A DNA stretch of 64,000 nucleotides, from assembly GCF_019464495.1 (NCBI RefSeq), contig NZ_CP080492.1, positions 806,001-870,000 of the forward strand, given 5' to 3'. A program made the translations under genes and the position numbers. This stretch comes from Leucobacter luti. GTDB lineage: Bacteria > Actinomycetota > Actinomycetes > Actinomycetales > Microbacteriaceae. Below the pieces are notes generated by a model. The model saw nothing but the letters and a program-made list of their open reading frames with translations. It had not been told where the DNA came from and made no database searches. This document shows positions 8,748-18,018 of this stretch, in pieces (positions within the stretch are counted from its first letter, which is position 1; each line of letters begins with the position of its first letter).

Positions 8748-9164
8748 AGTGAGTCACTCCAAGATGTCTTGAGAAGTAGCGAACGGGCACCGCCCAGTTG
8801 AGCTGCGCCCGCTCTCAGTCTCCGAGCTGCTCGCGGCCGGCGCAGGAACACGCTGCCGGGTCACGCACCTTTCCTCACCGGGTCACTCGCTGTTCAGTTG
8901 TCCACACAACTTGGGCGCCGCTCAGATGCCTGTCACCGCCGCAGTTCGGCGAGGTCTTCGCTTCGCGACCTCGCCCAGTGAGCCTGGGTGGCCAGACCCC
9001 CACACGCAGACCCATCTCACACGCGGGCGCGCCCCACACGCGGGCACACGTTGCGCGAGTGCGCACTCGCCTCAGCGCACACGCCTGCACAGACAGCAGC
9101 ACCCCGGCTCTCTCACAAGAGATCCGGGGTGCTGAGGTGTTCCGGGGCGTGTCCGCCGGACAAG
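8748..9164. other. 417-bp intergenic region, no gene seen
   Basis: It lies between the start of the surface phosphatase and the end of the DUF3117 gene. The part near 8748 holds the phosphatase ribosome site (GGAG about 9 bases before the GTG) and presumably its promoter, which I could not fix. The right part (about 8990-9090) is rich in imperfect CACACGCGGGC copies, followed by the strong hairpin at 9097-9134. Open frames crossing it lack ribosome sites and family resemblance. Confidence 0.6.
9097..9134 (-). terminator. Hairpin terminator of the DUF3117 gene
   Basis: Arms CAGCACCCCGG and CCGGGGTGCTG pair perfectly, and inside them TCTCT and AGAGA pair around a CACA loop with one mismatch between the two helices. 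It lies 30 bases past the DUF3117 stop. There is no T tract, as is common for actinobacterial terminators. Confidence 0.75.
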
Positions 9165-9341
9165 TTACTTCTTGCTATCCAGCACGCCAGCGAGCACGTC
9201 TCGCAGTTCCGCCGCTTCCTGGTCATTGACCGACACGACGAGACGTCCGCCGCCCTCGAGCGGTACCCGCACGACGATCAGCCTGCTTTCACGCACCGCC
9301 TCCATGGGTCCATCCCCAGTCCTCGGTTTCATTGCAGCCAT
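9165..9341 (-). CDS. DUF3117 domain protein
   Basis: A 58-residue protein starting MAAMKPRTGDGPMEAV and continuing RVPLEGGGRLVVSVND, which is the highly conserved DUF3117 sequence of actinobacteria. The start at 9341 is favoured by GGAGG a few bases upstream and by family length; an in-frame ATG 5 codons earlier is disfavoured. It is a stand-alone gene with its own terminator, downstream of dapE on the same strand. The function is unknown. Its small size and strong conservation suggest an abundant cytoplasmic protein. Confidence 0.9.
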   Translation of the reverse strand: MAAMKPRTGDGPMEAVRESRLIVVRVPLEGGGRLVVSVNDQEAAELRDVLAGVLDSKK

Positions 9342-9420
9342 GACGCCTCCTCGCATAGTTGGTGGTTCGTTCCCATTTTACCGGGCGGCAGTGGACAAAC
9401 CGAATTCGTAAGACAAGTCG

Positions 9421-10566
9421 TTACTTCACGGGGGGCTCTTGGCTCGCCGATAGCCACGCGTGAAGTGCCGCAAAACTCGACTCGATCTGCGCAACGGGCA
9501 CTCGCTCGTCGTCGGCGTGAGCGAGCAGAGCGTTGCCAGGTCCGAAGTTCACGGCGGGTATTCCCAGTGCCGAGAACCGCGACACATCGGTCCACCCGAG
9601 CTTCGCAGTCGGCTCTGCCCCCACCGCTGCCACGAACCGCTGTGCGAGCGGCGCGTCGAGGCCGGGACGGGCGCCTGGAGAAAGGTCGACGATCTCGACC
9701 GAGTCGGCATCTGCGAAGAAGGTTCGCACGAACTCGACAGCCTCGTCTGCGCTGCGGCTCGGAGCAAAGCGGTAGTTTACCTCGATGCTGCAGCGGTCCG
9801 GAATCACGTTTCCAGCGACGCCCCCGTCGATCCGCACCGCGTTCATCCCCTCCCGGTATTCAAGTCCGTCGACCGTCACCCGCTCGGCTTCATATGCGGC
9901 CAGCCGGCTCAGGATCACACTGGCTCGGTGAATCGCATTCACTCCCATCCAGCTGCGCGCTGAATGGGCGCGGGTGCCGTGCAATTCAACGCGTGCACGC
10001 AAGGTGCCGTTGCAGCCGCCCTCGATCGTGCCGTTTGACGGCTCTCCCAGAATCGCGAAGTCCGCTCCGAACAGCTCAGGGTGGTTCCGCATAGCGCGGC
10101 CGAGTCCACTCAGGTCTGAGGCAACCTCCTCGTGGTCGTACCAGATCCATGTGAGATCGACCGCTGGCGCCACGAGTTCGACGGCGAGCGCGAGTTGGAC
10201 AGCGACACCGGCTTTCATATCAACGGTACCGCGACCCCAGATAATCGCTTCGCCTGTGACAGGATCAACTTCGTCACGCACCGGCAGGTTGTCATTGATC
10301 GGCACAGTATCGAGATGGCCTGCGATCGCGACACGGCGCTCTCGCCCGAGCTCAGTGCGGGCAATCACGGTGTCACCATCGCGGCTGATGACCAAGTGCG
10401 GCGCGTGGCTGCGCAGCATTGCCTCAACGGCGTCGGCAATCGCGCACTCGTCCCCTGACACCGAAGGGATGTTGCACAACTGGCGTGTCAGCGCGACTGG
10501 ACCGGCTGTCGGATCAAGGATCGGGGTGGACGCTTCGCTGGGTGCCTGGCTCTCCTGAGTGCTCAC
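9421..10566 (-). CDS. dapE: Succinyl-diaminopimelate desuccinylase
   Basis: A 381-residue M20 metallopeptidase that removes succinate from N-succinyl-LL-diaminopimelate in the lysine/peptidoglycan pathway. Visible metal-site motifs are AGHLDTVP, GRGTVDMKAG, the YDHEEV catalytic glutamate segment, ILGEPSNG, and a histidine near the C-terminus (LLAHADDE). A lid/dimerisation domain sits in the middle (about residues 180-290). The start is GTG and carries no Shine-Dalgarno sequence; TAGGCT lies 6 bases upstream, so the mRNA is probably leaderless. It is divergent from dapD, which makes the substrate's precursor, so a single 62-bp gap drives two steps of the pathway. Confidence 0.94.
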   Translation of the reverse strand: MSTQESQAPSEASTPILDPTAGPVALTRQLCNIPSVSGDECAIADAVEAMLRSHAPHLVISRDGDTVIARTELGRERRVAIAGHLDTVPINDNLPVRDEVDPVTGEAIIWGRGTVDMKAGVAVQLALAVELVAPAVDLTWIWYDHEEVASDLSGLGRAMRNHPELFGADFAILGEPSNGTIEGGCNGTLRARVELHGTRAHSARSWMGVNAIHRASVILSRLAAYEAERVTVDGLEYREGMNAVRIDGGVAGNVIPDRCSIEVNYRFAPSRSADEAVEFVRTFFADADSVEIVDLSPGARPGLDAPLAQRFVAAVGAEPTAKLGWTDVSRFSALGIPAVNFGPGNALLAHADDERVPVAQIESSFAALHAWLSASQEPPVK

Positions 10567-10572
10567 CTGACA

Positions 10573-10578
10573 AGCCTA
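10573..10578 (-). promoter_or_regulatory. Candidate -10 hexamer of dapE (leaderless)
   Basis: TAGGCT on the minus strand is followed by 6 bases and the dapE GTG. The gap has no ribosome-binding site. Confidence 0.5.
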
Positions 10579-10615
10579 CGTGGTGCTGACGACAATCGGT
10601 GTTCCAGGTCGCCGC

Positions 10616-10621
10616 TACGAT
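10616..10621 (+). promoter_or_regulatory. Candidate -10 hexamer of dapD (leaderless)
   Basis: TACGAT is followed by 7 bases and the dapD ATG at 10629. It mirrors the dapE element on the other strand within the same short gap. Confidence 0.5.
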
Positions 10622-10628
10622 TGACCCT

Positions 10629-11585
10629 ATGACTGAAGCACGCTACGCCTGGGCCGCTGGAATTGCGACAATCGCCGACGACGGCACGACCCTTGACGCT
10701 TGGTTCCCTGCTCCCGCGCTCGGACGTCGCCCCGAGGCTCGTGAGCCGTGGATCGCGCCTGCCGAGCTTGCTGGGCTCACGGGGGCTGATCAGGCACGCG
10801 GAGTTGAGCTGAGCTTCGTGAACGTTGAGATCGATCTCGATGCAGCGCCCGCAAGTACCGAGGACGCGTATTTGCGACTCCAGCTTCTTTCGCACTGCCT
10901 CGCACTGCCGAACTCGCTGAATCTCGATGGCATCTTCGCGTTGCTCCCGAACAACGCCTGGACCACCGCGGGGCCGATGCAGCCACAGGAATATGCCGCT
11001 CGCCTGCCGCAACTCAAGCGCGCTGGCATCACAGCGGTGGGAGTCGACAAGTTCCCACGTCTCACCGACTACCTCGTGCCCACTGGCGTGCGGATTGCTG
11101 ACGCGTCGCGCGTCCGACTCGGAGCGCACCTCGCTCCCGGCACGACGGTCATGCACGAGGGCTTCATCAATTTCAACGCTGGCACACTCGGCGCTTCGAT
11201 GGTCGAGGGACGAATCTCACAGGGCGTCGTCGTCGGCGACGGATCCGATATCGGCGGCGGCGCCTCGATCATGGGCACACTCTCCGGCGGCGGAACGCAG
11301 CGGATCACAATTGGTGAACGCGCACTGCTCGGAGCGAATTCCGGGATCGGGATCTCACTCGGAGACGACAGTGTGGTGGAGGCCGGTCTCTATGTCACAG
11401 CGGGCACCAAGGTGAACCTGCCGCACGGCACCGCCGATTCCGCTGGGGCTCCCGTCGAGGTCAAAGCAATCGAGCTCTCCGGCGTGGCCAAGCTGCTGTT
11501 CCGTCGCAACTCGCGCACCGGCGGCGTTGAGGCGCTGCCCCGAGAGGGTTCGGGCATCGTCCTCAACGCCGCGCTGCACGCGTAG
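10629..11585 (+). CDS. dapD: Tetrahydrodipicolinate N-succinyltransferase
   Basis: A 318-residue acyltransferase that succinylates tetrahydrodipicolinate with succinyl-CoA. The start is the ATG at 10629 ([15 protein letters not shown]). An in-frame GTG 10 codons earlier would leave no room for the promoter element. The C-terminal half is a left-handed beta helix with hexapeptide repeats ([18 protein letters not shown], then [18 protein letters not shown]), and [21 protein letters not shown] is typical of the actinobacterial DapD clade. It converges with the lamin-tail gene 9 bases away. Together with dapE, dapC and dapF in this window, four succinylase-branch enzymes are present. Confidence 0.94.
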   Translation: MTEARYAWAAGIATIADDGTTLDAWFPAPALGRRPEAREPWIAPAELAGLTGADQARGVELSFVNVEIDLDAAPASTEDAYLRLQLLSHCLALPNSLNLDGIFALLPNNAWTTAGPMQPQEYAARLPQLKRAGITAVGVDKFPRLTDYLVPTGVRIADASRVRLGAHLAPGTTVMHEGFINFNAGTLGASMVEGRISQGVVVGDGSDIGGGASIMGTLSGGGTQRITIGERALLGANSGIGISLGDDSVVEAGLYVTAGTKVNLPHGTADSAGAPVEVKAIELSGVAKLLFRRNSRTGGVEALPREGSGIVLNAALHA

Positions 11586-11594
11586 TCTGAGGCG

Positions 11595-13946
11595 TTACTC
11601 CCCGAGCACCGGCAGCGGGGTCGTCTGAGTGTGTGCGCCGCGGCGCCCGAACACCAGCACGGCTCCACCCAGAAGTGCGACTGCCGCGGCCCCGAGCAGC
11701 CCGAGCGTGGCGGAGATCCCACCGGTCTCTGCGAGCGTGGCGGCTGTGGGGCTCGCGCTTGAGGGGCCTCCCGGGTGCTGGGATACCTGCCCGGGTGGCG
11801 TCCCCGGGGTGCTGGGCGTGCTGGGCGTGCCAGGGAGTTCGGGGTTCTCTCCGCCAGGAGTCTCAGGGTTCTCGCCGCCCGGCGTTTCTTCACCTGGATC
11901 CACCGCGGAAACGTCGAGCGAACCCGCGTGCAACGCGGCGGACTGCACGCCGTCGGTGAACCACCAGACTGGCCGGGATCCGGCGGCCACCGCACCAGCC
12001 CCGTCTGCGGCTGCGGCAGCGACGCTTGGACTGCTCACAGCCGCGGCGGCACCGGCAGCATCGGCGAGATCCGCTGTGACAAGCGCGGCGGGGGCCGTGG
12101 CAAACCCCTCGTTGTTCGTGTTGGGGAGGCTCGCCGGACGCGCGTAGTGCGCCACTGCCGGCACCTCAGTGCCGTTCAACGTGATGAAGGCAGATGCGCC
12201 ATCACAGCCATCGTCACAGGCGGCCCACAGCCCGCCGAGCACGGTGTCGTAGTCAAGCGACATGACGCCGGGGAGACCAGGCCGCACCTCTGCCACGCGC
12301 TGTGCGGTGCCGTCTGAGTTCAGCGCGAAGGCGAACACTTGGCCGCCGTCCTCGACCGCAACGAAGAACAGACCATCGCCGTGGAGCGGGTAGATCTCTG
12401 GATCATAACCTGCGCCCGTGTTCGCATCGACGAGCTTGTTCGCGAGATCAGCGTCCGAGACCCATTCGACGGCCTCGATCCCCAGGTTTGCGCTGACCTG
12501 AGGCAGCAGGCCGGTGAGATCCCACTCGACGGTGGCGACGACATCAGGGCCGGCGGCCTCGGGGTCGATCTGGAGCACTGCGTTGAAGTTCACACCTTTC
12601 GCGCTGTTGTCGCGCTCGGAGGCGAGGTAGAGGAAGCCGTCGTTCGCAGCGGTGATGCCCTCAGTATCCGGTCCTGCAGCGCGCGGGTTCGCCGCGTCCT
12701 TCTGGAAGCGGGCCCGCTTTCCGTCCGCCCAGCCATCGGCGATCTTCGCGGTGCCGTCAGCGGCAACGTTGAGCTTCCAGAACCTCCCCTCGCCGTTGTC
12801 GACGGCCCACAGCACAACGCCGTCCGAAGTCACCTGCGTGTCGAGGCCCGAGCTGTCCTCAAGGAACATGGGCGTCGTGTCGATCGCGGTGGTCGAGGGA
12901 GAACCCGGCCACACACGTGTCACGAGGGGAGGCTGCTCCGTGCCACCCTCACCGCTGTCGGTGACGCACAGGTTCGCGGCCCCAGGCGTAGGGTGCGCAA
13001 GCACGAACGGGCCGCCACTCACAGCGCAGCGCGCGAGCGTCGCCTTCGCGGCATCGCCGTCGAGCGCGGCGTGCGCGGTCCACGCGCCGCTGTCGTCAAG
13101 CTGCCCGCCCGTCTGGTCGAAAAGTCTGATCTGATCCGCACTGCCGATCCCGATGGCCTCAGAGAAGAGCCCGGTTCCCCCGCCTATCTGACCCACCGAG
13201 TTTTCGTCGACCACGAGGTACGCACCTCCGGCGATCGTGGAGCCGGCGGGAAAGCGCCAGCTGTGATCGTCGGAATTGTCGCGCAGTTCGAATCCGGCGA
13301 TGTCAAGTGGTTCAGTGCCAGTGTTGACGAGCTCCACCCAGTCGGCTGGCTGCGAATCCACTTCGCTCAGGCGGAGCGAGGACGCGGCGCCTGGCGTTCC
13401 TGGCACTTCGGGATCGGCCGCGAACACGTTCGCTGTTCCCTTCGAGTCCTGGCTCGTCTCGCGCCACTCCCCCGCGCCCGTGCGTCCGAGCGTGGTCGCG
13501 GCGTGCGGGCCCCAGCTCACAGAATCGAGCAGTACACCGGCTGAATCAAAGAGGCGCACGTGGTCATCTTTGCCCAGACCGAAATCGAAATCGCCGACAC
13601 CGGTCTTGTCGCGCTCGTCGAGCACCAGGAAGCCCCCTGGCGCGAGCATGGTTCCGGCAGGGAGCACAAAGGCGTGTGAGTCATCGCCGTCTTTCACGAC
13701 AACACCGGAGAGATCAGCCGGGGCGGCGCTCGCATTGAACAGCTCGATCCAGTCGCCCGGCACTCCCCCGTTCGACTCCACCTCGTTGATTCGGACCCCG
13801 CCTGCGGGGACGGCGGGCCCCTGGGCCGCGGGTGTGGCGGGCTCGGGAGGTGCAGCGGTGGCGGGGGTGAGAGGCCCGAGGGCCAGGCAGCTTGCACCGA
13901 TCGCGCAGGCGGCGAACATGGCGAGCGGGCGGGGTGTTCGAGGCAA
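11595..13946 (-). CDS. Sortase-anchored lamin-tail domain/beta-propeller surface protein
   Basis: A 783-residue exported protein. After a signal peptide (about 1-31) come two lamin-tail domains (about 49-175, with RINEVESNGG and DWIELFNAS, and about 190-330, with RLSEVDSQPADWVELVNTG). A propeller-like region follows (about 335-620) with PDTEGITAANDGFLYLASERDN, resembling the esterase-like phytase family. A Pro/Gly/Glu linker precedes the LAETG signal at 738-742 and a membrane helix. The tail after the helix is longer and less basic than usual. Lamin-tail domains often accompany secreted nucleases and phosphatases, so a role in extracellular phosphate release alongside the phosphatase at 6597 is plausible but inferred. 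Confidence 0.82.
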   Translation of the reverse strand: MPRTPRPLAMFAACAIGASCLALGPLTPATAAPPEPATPAAQGPAVPAGGVRINEVESNGGVPGDWIELFNASAAPADLSGVVVKDGDDSHAFVLPAGTMLAPGGFLVLDERDKTGVGDFDFGLGKDDHVRLFDSAGVLLDSVSWGPHAATTLGRTGAGEWRETSQDSKGTANVFAADPEVPGTPGAASSLRLSEVDSQPADWVELVNTGTEPLDIAGFELRDNSDDHSWRFPAGSTIAGGAYLVVDENSVGQIGGGTGLFSEAIGIGSADQIRLFDQTGGQLDDSGAWTAHAALDGDAAKATLARCAVSGGPFVLAHPTPGAANLCVTDSGEGGTEQPPLVTRVWPGSPSTTAIDTTPMFLEDSSGLDTQVTSDGVVLWAVDNGEGRFWKLNVAADGTAKIADGWADGKRARFQKDAANPRAAGPDTEGITAANDGFLYLASERDNSAKGVNFNAVLQIDPEAAGPDVVATVEWDLTGLLPQVSANLGIEAVEWVSDADLANKLVDANTGAGYDPEIYPLHGDGLFFVAVEDGGQVFAFALNSDGTAQRVAEVRPGLPGVMSLDYDTVLGGLWAACDDGCDGASAFITLNGTEVPAVAHYARPASLPNTNNEGFATAPAALVTADLADAAGAAAAVSSPSVAAAAADGAGAVAAGSRPVWWFTDGVQSAALHAGSLDVSAVDPGEETPGGENPETPGGENPELPGTPSTPSTPGTPPGQVSQHPGGPSSASPTAATLAETGGISATLGLLGAAAVALLGGAVLVFGRRGAHTQTTPLPVLGE

Positions 13947-14020
13947 CTGGGGCTCCTTCGCGAAAATGTGTGCGAGTTCATCGCACCAGTCACGGGTAGC
14001 CGGAATCCTGCGCGGAGATG

Positions 14021-14071
14021 GCCGGGAGGTGACGCAGCGAGGAATCCTCGCTGCGCGTCACTTCTCCCGGC
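14021..14071 (-). terminator. Hairpin terminator of the ABC exporter operon
   Basis: A long imperfect inverted repeat (GCCGGGAG with CTCCCGGC, GTGACG with CGTCAC, CAGCGAGGA with TCCTCGCTG, and two small bulges) begins 5 bases beyond the permease stop. It separates the exporter operon from the lamin-tail gene. Confidence 0.8.
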
Positions 14072-14076
14072 TGCTC

Positions 14077-15705
14077 CTATCCCTGCGCGCTGAGCCGCTC
14101 CAACAGGTCGGGCGCCTTGCGATCGAAGATTCGCGCCCCGAGGCGCACCCCCAGCCAGCAGAACAGCCCGCCGGTGAGCAGTCCGACGGCGAAGGTCAGC
14201 CACACCCACAGCGGCTGGTTCGTGATCCCAGCGGCAATCGCGAGCCCCGTCGTCGGGAGCGTCAGCACAAACAACGAGCCAAAGGAGCCCGCGGTGCCCA
14301 CCAGGCTCAAGACTCCAGCACCCGGCTTTGACGCGAACGGGTTCTCCCCCGACTGCGGCACCGGCATCACGAAGATCGCCGAGCTCACACTCGCAATCCC
14401 GAATCCACTGAGCATCACGGCACCGGACACCCCGAGCAGTGTGGGGAGCTGATCAACGCGGCCCACAATCACGCTGGTTACCACCGCGATGATGAGCACC
14501 GCAGGCACAGTAATGATGGCGTTCGCCCAGAGTCGCCCGAGCCGGTCATCGATGCCGCGCACACCGCGCAGCACGTGGGTGCTGAACGCGGTTCCGTCAT
14601 ACGAAAGATCGGTGAATATAGCGAGCGGCAGCAGCGCCGCAACGAGCACCGTCGAGGCGGTGAACATGATTGGCAGCTCAGCCCCCCGTGAAGCGAAGCC
14701 GAGCACCACCGGCATGACAATCACGATCAAGATGTTCTGCAGATACCGCGGATCGCGCAGCCAGTACGTCATTGCTCGCGCAGCAATGGCTCCGCGCGGG
14801 CTCGCCGGGAACCGCGCAAACCAGCCGGTGCCGGCACGCGCCGTCGCTCGAGTCCCGGACGACACGGTTCCGATGTTCGCCAAATACAGCGGGCGCCACG
14901 CGGCAAACAGGGCGGGCACCGTAGCGAGGGCAATCGCGAGCTTCGCCAGCGCCAGTAGCCCGTGGCCGGCCGCAATTTCAGCAGGCACCGCCCAGACCGC
15001 GCCAAGCGGAGTCCATGACAGCCCCTCAGCGATCCCGGGAAGCAGGTTCATGATCCCGCTGATTCCCGCTCCGATCCCGGCCATCAGTGGGCCGATCAGC
15101 ACCAGCAGCAACAGCACGACCGCGCCAATGACCTCACGGAATCTGCGGCTGCCTGCCAAGCGCGACATCGCGGTGACGAGCAGCTGGCTGGCAAGCACAC
15201 ATGTCACGGCCGCGACAGGGGCAAGCAGCAGCGCCGCGACGACCGCCAGCGGAGAGCGGAACCAGGTCACGGCAGTCGCCGCGGCCGCGAAAATGGTGAC
15301 GATTCCCGGCACTCCGAGCAGACCGGAGACGGCAATCCCGGCGAGCTGAGTGTCTGGCCGCATCGGGAACATCACGAGGCGCGCGGGATCGAGTGTGCGG
15401 TCCATGCCCGAGAACAGGATCGGCCCGATCATCCAGCCGAGGACCAACGCTGACCCGGCCAGAATCAGCGCAATGCGCGCGGGCGCAGGATCTGCCACGG
15501 ACAGTGCCACGAGCCCAATCAGCACCATGGTGAGGATCCCCAGGCCATAGAGCACTCCGATAATGGCACCAACGAGCTGCCACGGGTGACGCGTGAGCGT
15601 GTTCCACATCACTCGGAATCGCAGCCGCACCATCACTCTGATGCGGGCGAGGGGCCCGCTCCGTGTGACGGGCGCGACGTCCTGGCTCAGGAGTGATTCA
15701 GCCAC
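14077..15705 (-). CDS. ABC exporter permease
   Basis: A 542-residue polytopic membrane protein with about twelve hydrophobic segments. An N-terminal stretch of basic, MWNTLTRHPWQ-type sequence is typical of putative ABC-2-like exporter permeases of actinobacteria. The gene start lies inside the end of the ATPase gene (19-base overlap), so the two are translationally coupled and surely form one transporter. There are no periplasmic-binding or solute-specific motifs, and the substrate is unknown. The operon ends in the strong hairpin at 14021. Confidence 0.85.
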   Translation of the reverse strand: MAESLLSQDVAPVTRSGPLARIRVMVRLRFRVMWNTLTRHPWQLVGAIIGVLYGLGILTMVLIGLVALSVADPAPARIALILAGSALVLGWMIGPILFSGMDRTLDPARLVMFPMRPDTQLAGIAVSGLLGVPGIVTIFAAAATAVTWFRSPLAVVAALLLAPVAAVTCVLASQLLVTAMSRLAGSRRFREVIGAVVLLLLVLIGPLMAGIGAGISGIMNLLPGIAEGLSWTPLGAVWAVPAEIAAGHGLLALAKLAIALATVPALFAAWRPLYLANIGTVSSGTRATARAGTGWFARFPASPRGAIAARAMTYWLRDPRYLQNILIVIVMPVVLGFASRGAELPIMFTASTVLVAALLPLAIFTDLSYDGTAFSTHVLRGVRGIDDRLGRLWANAIITVPAVLIIAVVTSVIVGRVDQLPTLLGVSGAVMLSGFGIASVSSAIFVMPVPQSGENPFASKPGAGVLSLVGTAGSFGSLFVLTLPTTGLAIAAGITNQPLWVWLTFAVGLLTGGLFCWLGVRLGARIFDRKAPDLLERLSAQG

Positions 15706-16457
15706 GACGGGCCCTCCTGGTGGTGTCGCCCACCAACGAGCTCGACGAATCGATCCTCGAGCGTCGATGCCCCGCGCACTTCGTCAACAGTGCCCGCGAC
15801 GAGCAAGCGGCCCGCGGCAATCACTGCGACGTGGTCGCACATGCGCTGCACGAGGTCCATTGAGTGGCTCGACACGATGACTGTGCCCCCACCTCGAACG
15901 AAACCCTGCAGAATGTCACGGATGTTTGCCGCCGAGATCGGGTCAACAGATTCGAAGGGCTCATCAAGCACCAGCAGCCGGGGTGCGTGGACGAGCGCGC
16001 ACGCGAGCGCAATCTTCTTGGTCATCCCCGCCGAGTAGTCCACGACGAGCGTGGTACCCGCGTGCTGCAGATCGAGCATTCCGAGCAGATCCGCTGCGCG
16101 ACGCGCCACGGTGTCGGCATCGAGGCCTGCAAGCAGTCCGTTGTAGGTGATCAACTGTTCGCCGGTGAGTCGGTCGAACAGTTTGACACCGTCAGCGAGG
16201 ACACCGACGAGCTGCTTCGCCTCGGTCGGCCGCTGCCACACGTCTACGCCAGCGATCAAGGCTTGACCAAACTCTGGCCTGAGCAAGCCGGTCGCCATCG
16301 ACAGCGTTGTGGTCTTGCCAGCCCCGTTCGGGCCGACGAGACCGTAACAGGATCCTGTGGGGATCGTCAGCGAGATGCCGTTGACGGCGATCTTCTCCCC
16401 GAACCGCTTGGCGAGGCCGCGCAGTTCGAGGGCGGGCGGGAGCGTTGCAGTGTCCAT
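15687..16457 (-). CDS. ABC transporter ATP-binding protein
   Basis: A 256-residue ABC ATPase that powers the overlapping permease. The Walker A (GPNGAGKTTT), signature (YSAGMTKKIALA, a variant of LSGGQ), Walker B (LLVLDEPFESVD) and switch histidine (VSSHSMD) are all present. The unusual SAGM signature is shared by exporters of this group. A TAGGCT hexamer sits 7 bases upstream of the ATG, and the GAGAGG just before the ATG could alternatively act as a close ribosome site. The specificity is unknown. Confidence 0.9.
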   Translation of the reverse strand: MDTATLPPALELRGLAKRFGEKIAVNGISLTIPTGSCYGLVGPNGAGKTTTLSMATGLLRPEFGQALIAGVDVWQRPTEAKQLVGVLADGVKLFDRLTGEQLITYNGLLAGLDADTVARRAADLLGMLDLQHAGTTLVVDYSAGMTKKIALACALVHAPRLLVLDEPFESVDPISAANIRDILQGFVRGGGTVIVSSHSMDLVQRMCDHVAVIAAGRLLVAGTVDEVRGASTLEDRFVELVGGRHHQEGPSWLNHS

Positions 16458-16464
16458 ACCTCTC

Positions 16465-16470
16465 AGCCTA
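16465..16470 (-). promoter_or_regulatory. Candidate -10 hexamer of the ABC exporter operon
   Basis: TAGGCT on the minus strand ends 7 bases before the ATG at 16457, so the transcript may be leaderless. Confidence 0.45.
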
Positions 16471-16503
16471 GCGGCCGATTCGCGCCCACCCCAGGAGCCG
16501 GGG

Positions 16504-17802
16504 CTAGCGGTTCAGGTGCCGCTCCGGCGAACCAATGTACAGCTGCTGCGGGCGACCGATCTTGGTTTGCGGATCTTCGCGCGCTTCGCGCCACTGCGCA
16601 ATCCACCCCGGGAGTCGACCGATCGCGAACAGCACCGTGAACATACGCGTGGGAAAACCCATCGCTTTGTAAATCACGCCGGTGTAGAAGTCGACGTTCG
16701 GGTAGAGCTTCCGCTCCTTGAAGTAGTCATCTTCAAGCGCAATCTGCTCCAGCTCTTGTGCGAGGCCAAGCAGCGGATCGTTGACGCCGAGTTCCGCGAG
16801 CACCTTAGCGGCACTGTCCTTGACGATGCGGGCACGCGGATCGTAGTTTTTGTAGACGCGGTGGCCGAAGCCCATGAGCTTCACCCCGTCTTCTTTGCGC
16901 TTCACTTTCTCGACAAACGTCTCGACGCTCTGCCCGGAGTCGCGGATCTGCGCGAGCATCTCAAGCACGGCCTCATTGGCACCGCCGTGCAGCGGGCCGG
17001 AGAGTGCATTGATGCCGGCCGAAATCGACGAGAACATGTTTGCTCCCGTCGAACCTACAAGCCGCACGGTCGAGGTCGATGCGTTCTGTTCGTGATCCGC
17101 GTGCAGAATCAGGAGCTTGTCGAGTGCATCGACGAGCACCGGATTCATCTCATACTTTTCGGCCTTGTTGCCAAAGTTGAGCCGCAGGAAGTTCTCAACG
17201 AAGTTCAGGTTATTGTCCGGGTACAGGAACGCCTGACCCACCGACTTCTTATGCGCATACGCGGCCAGCACGGGAAGCTTTGCGAGTAGGCGAATCGTGT
17301 TGACCTCAACGAACTCGGGATCCGTCGTGTCGAGTGAGCTCTCATAGTACGTCGACATCGTCTGCAGGCCGCCGGAGAGCACTGCCATGGGGTGCGCTGT
17401 GTGCGGCACTCCCTCGAAGTAGTAGCGCATGTCCTCGTGGAGCAGCGTGTGACGTCGAATCTCCTCGTCGAATGCGCCCAGCTCGTCGGCGCTTGGCAGC
17501 TCGCCATAGACCAGGAGGTATGCGACCTCGAGGAAGGTCGACTGCTGTGCCAGTTCCTCGATGGGATACCCGCGATAGCGCAGGATCCCTTCGTCACCAT
17601 CGATGTAGGTGATCGCCGATTTCGTCGACGCCGTGTTCACGAAGCCATAGTCGAGCGCCGTATGACCACTCTGCTTGGTGAACGTGCTGACATCGATCGC
17701 GGGGTGGCCGTCGACGGCCTCGCGGATCGGGAACTCTGCAGAGCCACCGGGGAACGTCAGTTTTGCCGTGGCTGCGCCCTGGCCCTGAGTCGATTCGGTC
17801 AC
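16504..17802 (-). CDS. gltA: Citrate synthase
   Basis: A 432-residue type II citrate synthase that condenses oxaloacetate and acetyl-CoA at the entry to the TCA cycle. Hallmarks are the FVNTASTKSAITYIDGDEGILRY-type beginning, LHGGANEAVLEML with the first catalytic histidine region, GFGHRVYKNYDPRA with the second histidine, and a C-terminal Asp/Arg segment. The start is GTG with GAGGAG 5 bases upstream. The length and N-terminal beta domain separate it from the shorter PrpC at 24286. It is followed at 46 bases by nothing on its strand until the ABC ATPase, so it is probably monocistronic. Confidence 0.95.
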   Translation of the reverse strand: MTESTQGQGAATAKLTFPGGSAEFPIREAVDGHPAIDVSTFTKQSGHTALDYGFVNTASTKSAITYIDGDEGILRYRGYPIEELAQQSTFLEVAYLLVYGELPSADELGAFDEEIRRHTLLHEDMRYYFEGVPHTAHPMAVLSGGLQTMSTYYESSLDTTDPEFVEVNTIRLLAKLPVLAAYAHKKSVGQAFLYPDNNLNFVENFLRLNFGNKAEKYEMNPVLVDALDKLLILHADHEQNASTSTVRLVGSTGANMFSSISAGINALSGPLHGGANEAVLEMLAQIRDSGQSVETFVEKVKRKEDGVKLMGFGHRVYKNYDPRARIVKDSAAKVLAELGVNDPLLGLAQELEQIALEDDYFKERKLYPNVDFYTGVIYKAMGFPTRMFTVLFAIGRLPGWIAQWREAREDPQTKIGRPQQLYIGSPERHLNR

Positions 17803-18018
17803 GTCGTCTCCTCGTGGGGTCTCAATACTGACGAAGCGTCGGGTACGACGCCGTCATTCTTACACCTTATCGGCTCCGCACGGAGCCCAGGCCTGATGCG
17901 CTGCATCGCGCACACTCACCTCAGAATATATCTTGACGCCGAGCAAAAAGTCGATTCGGGCGTCCCGCCCCCGAGAGTTCGCTCGTGCGCTATCGAGGGT
18001 TTCTTCACCCACATCGGC

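Noticed and set aside
8988..10094. 368-codon plus-strand frame
   Set aside because: Crosses the terminator at 9097 and lies antisense to DUF3117 and dapE; low-complexity Arg/Ser/Pro composition.
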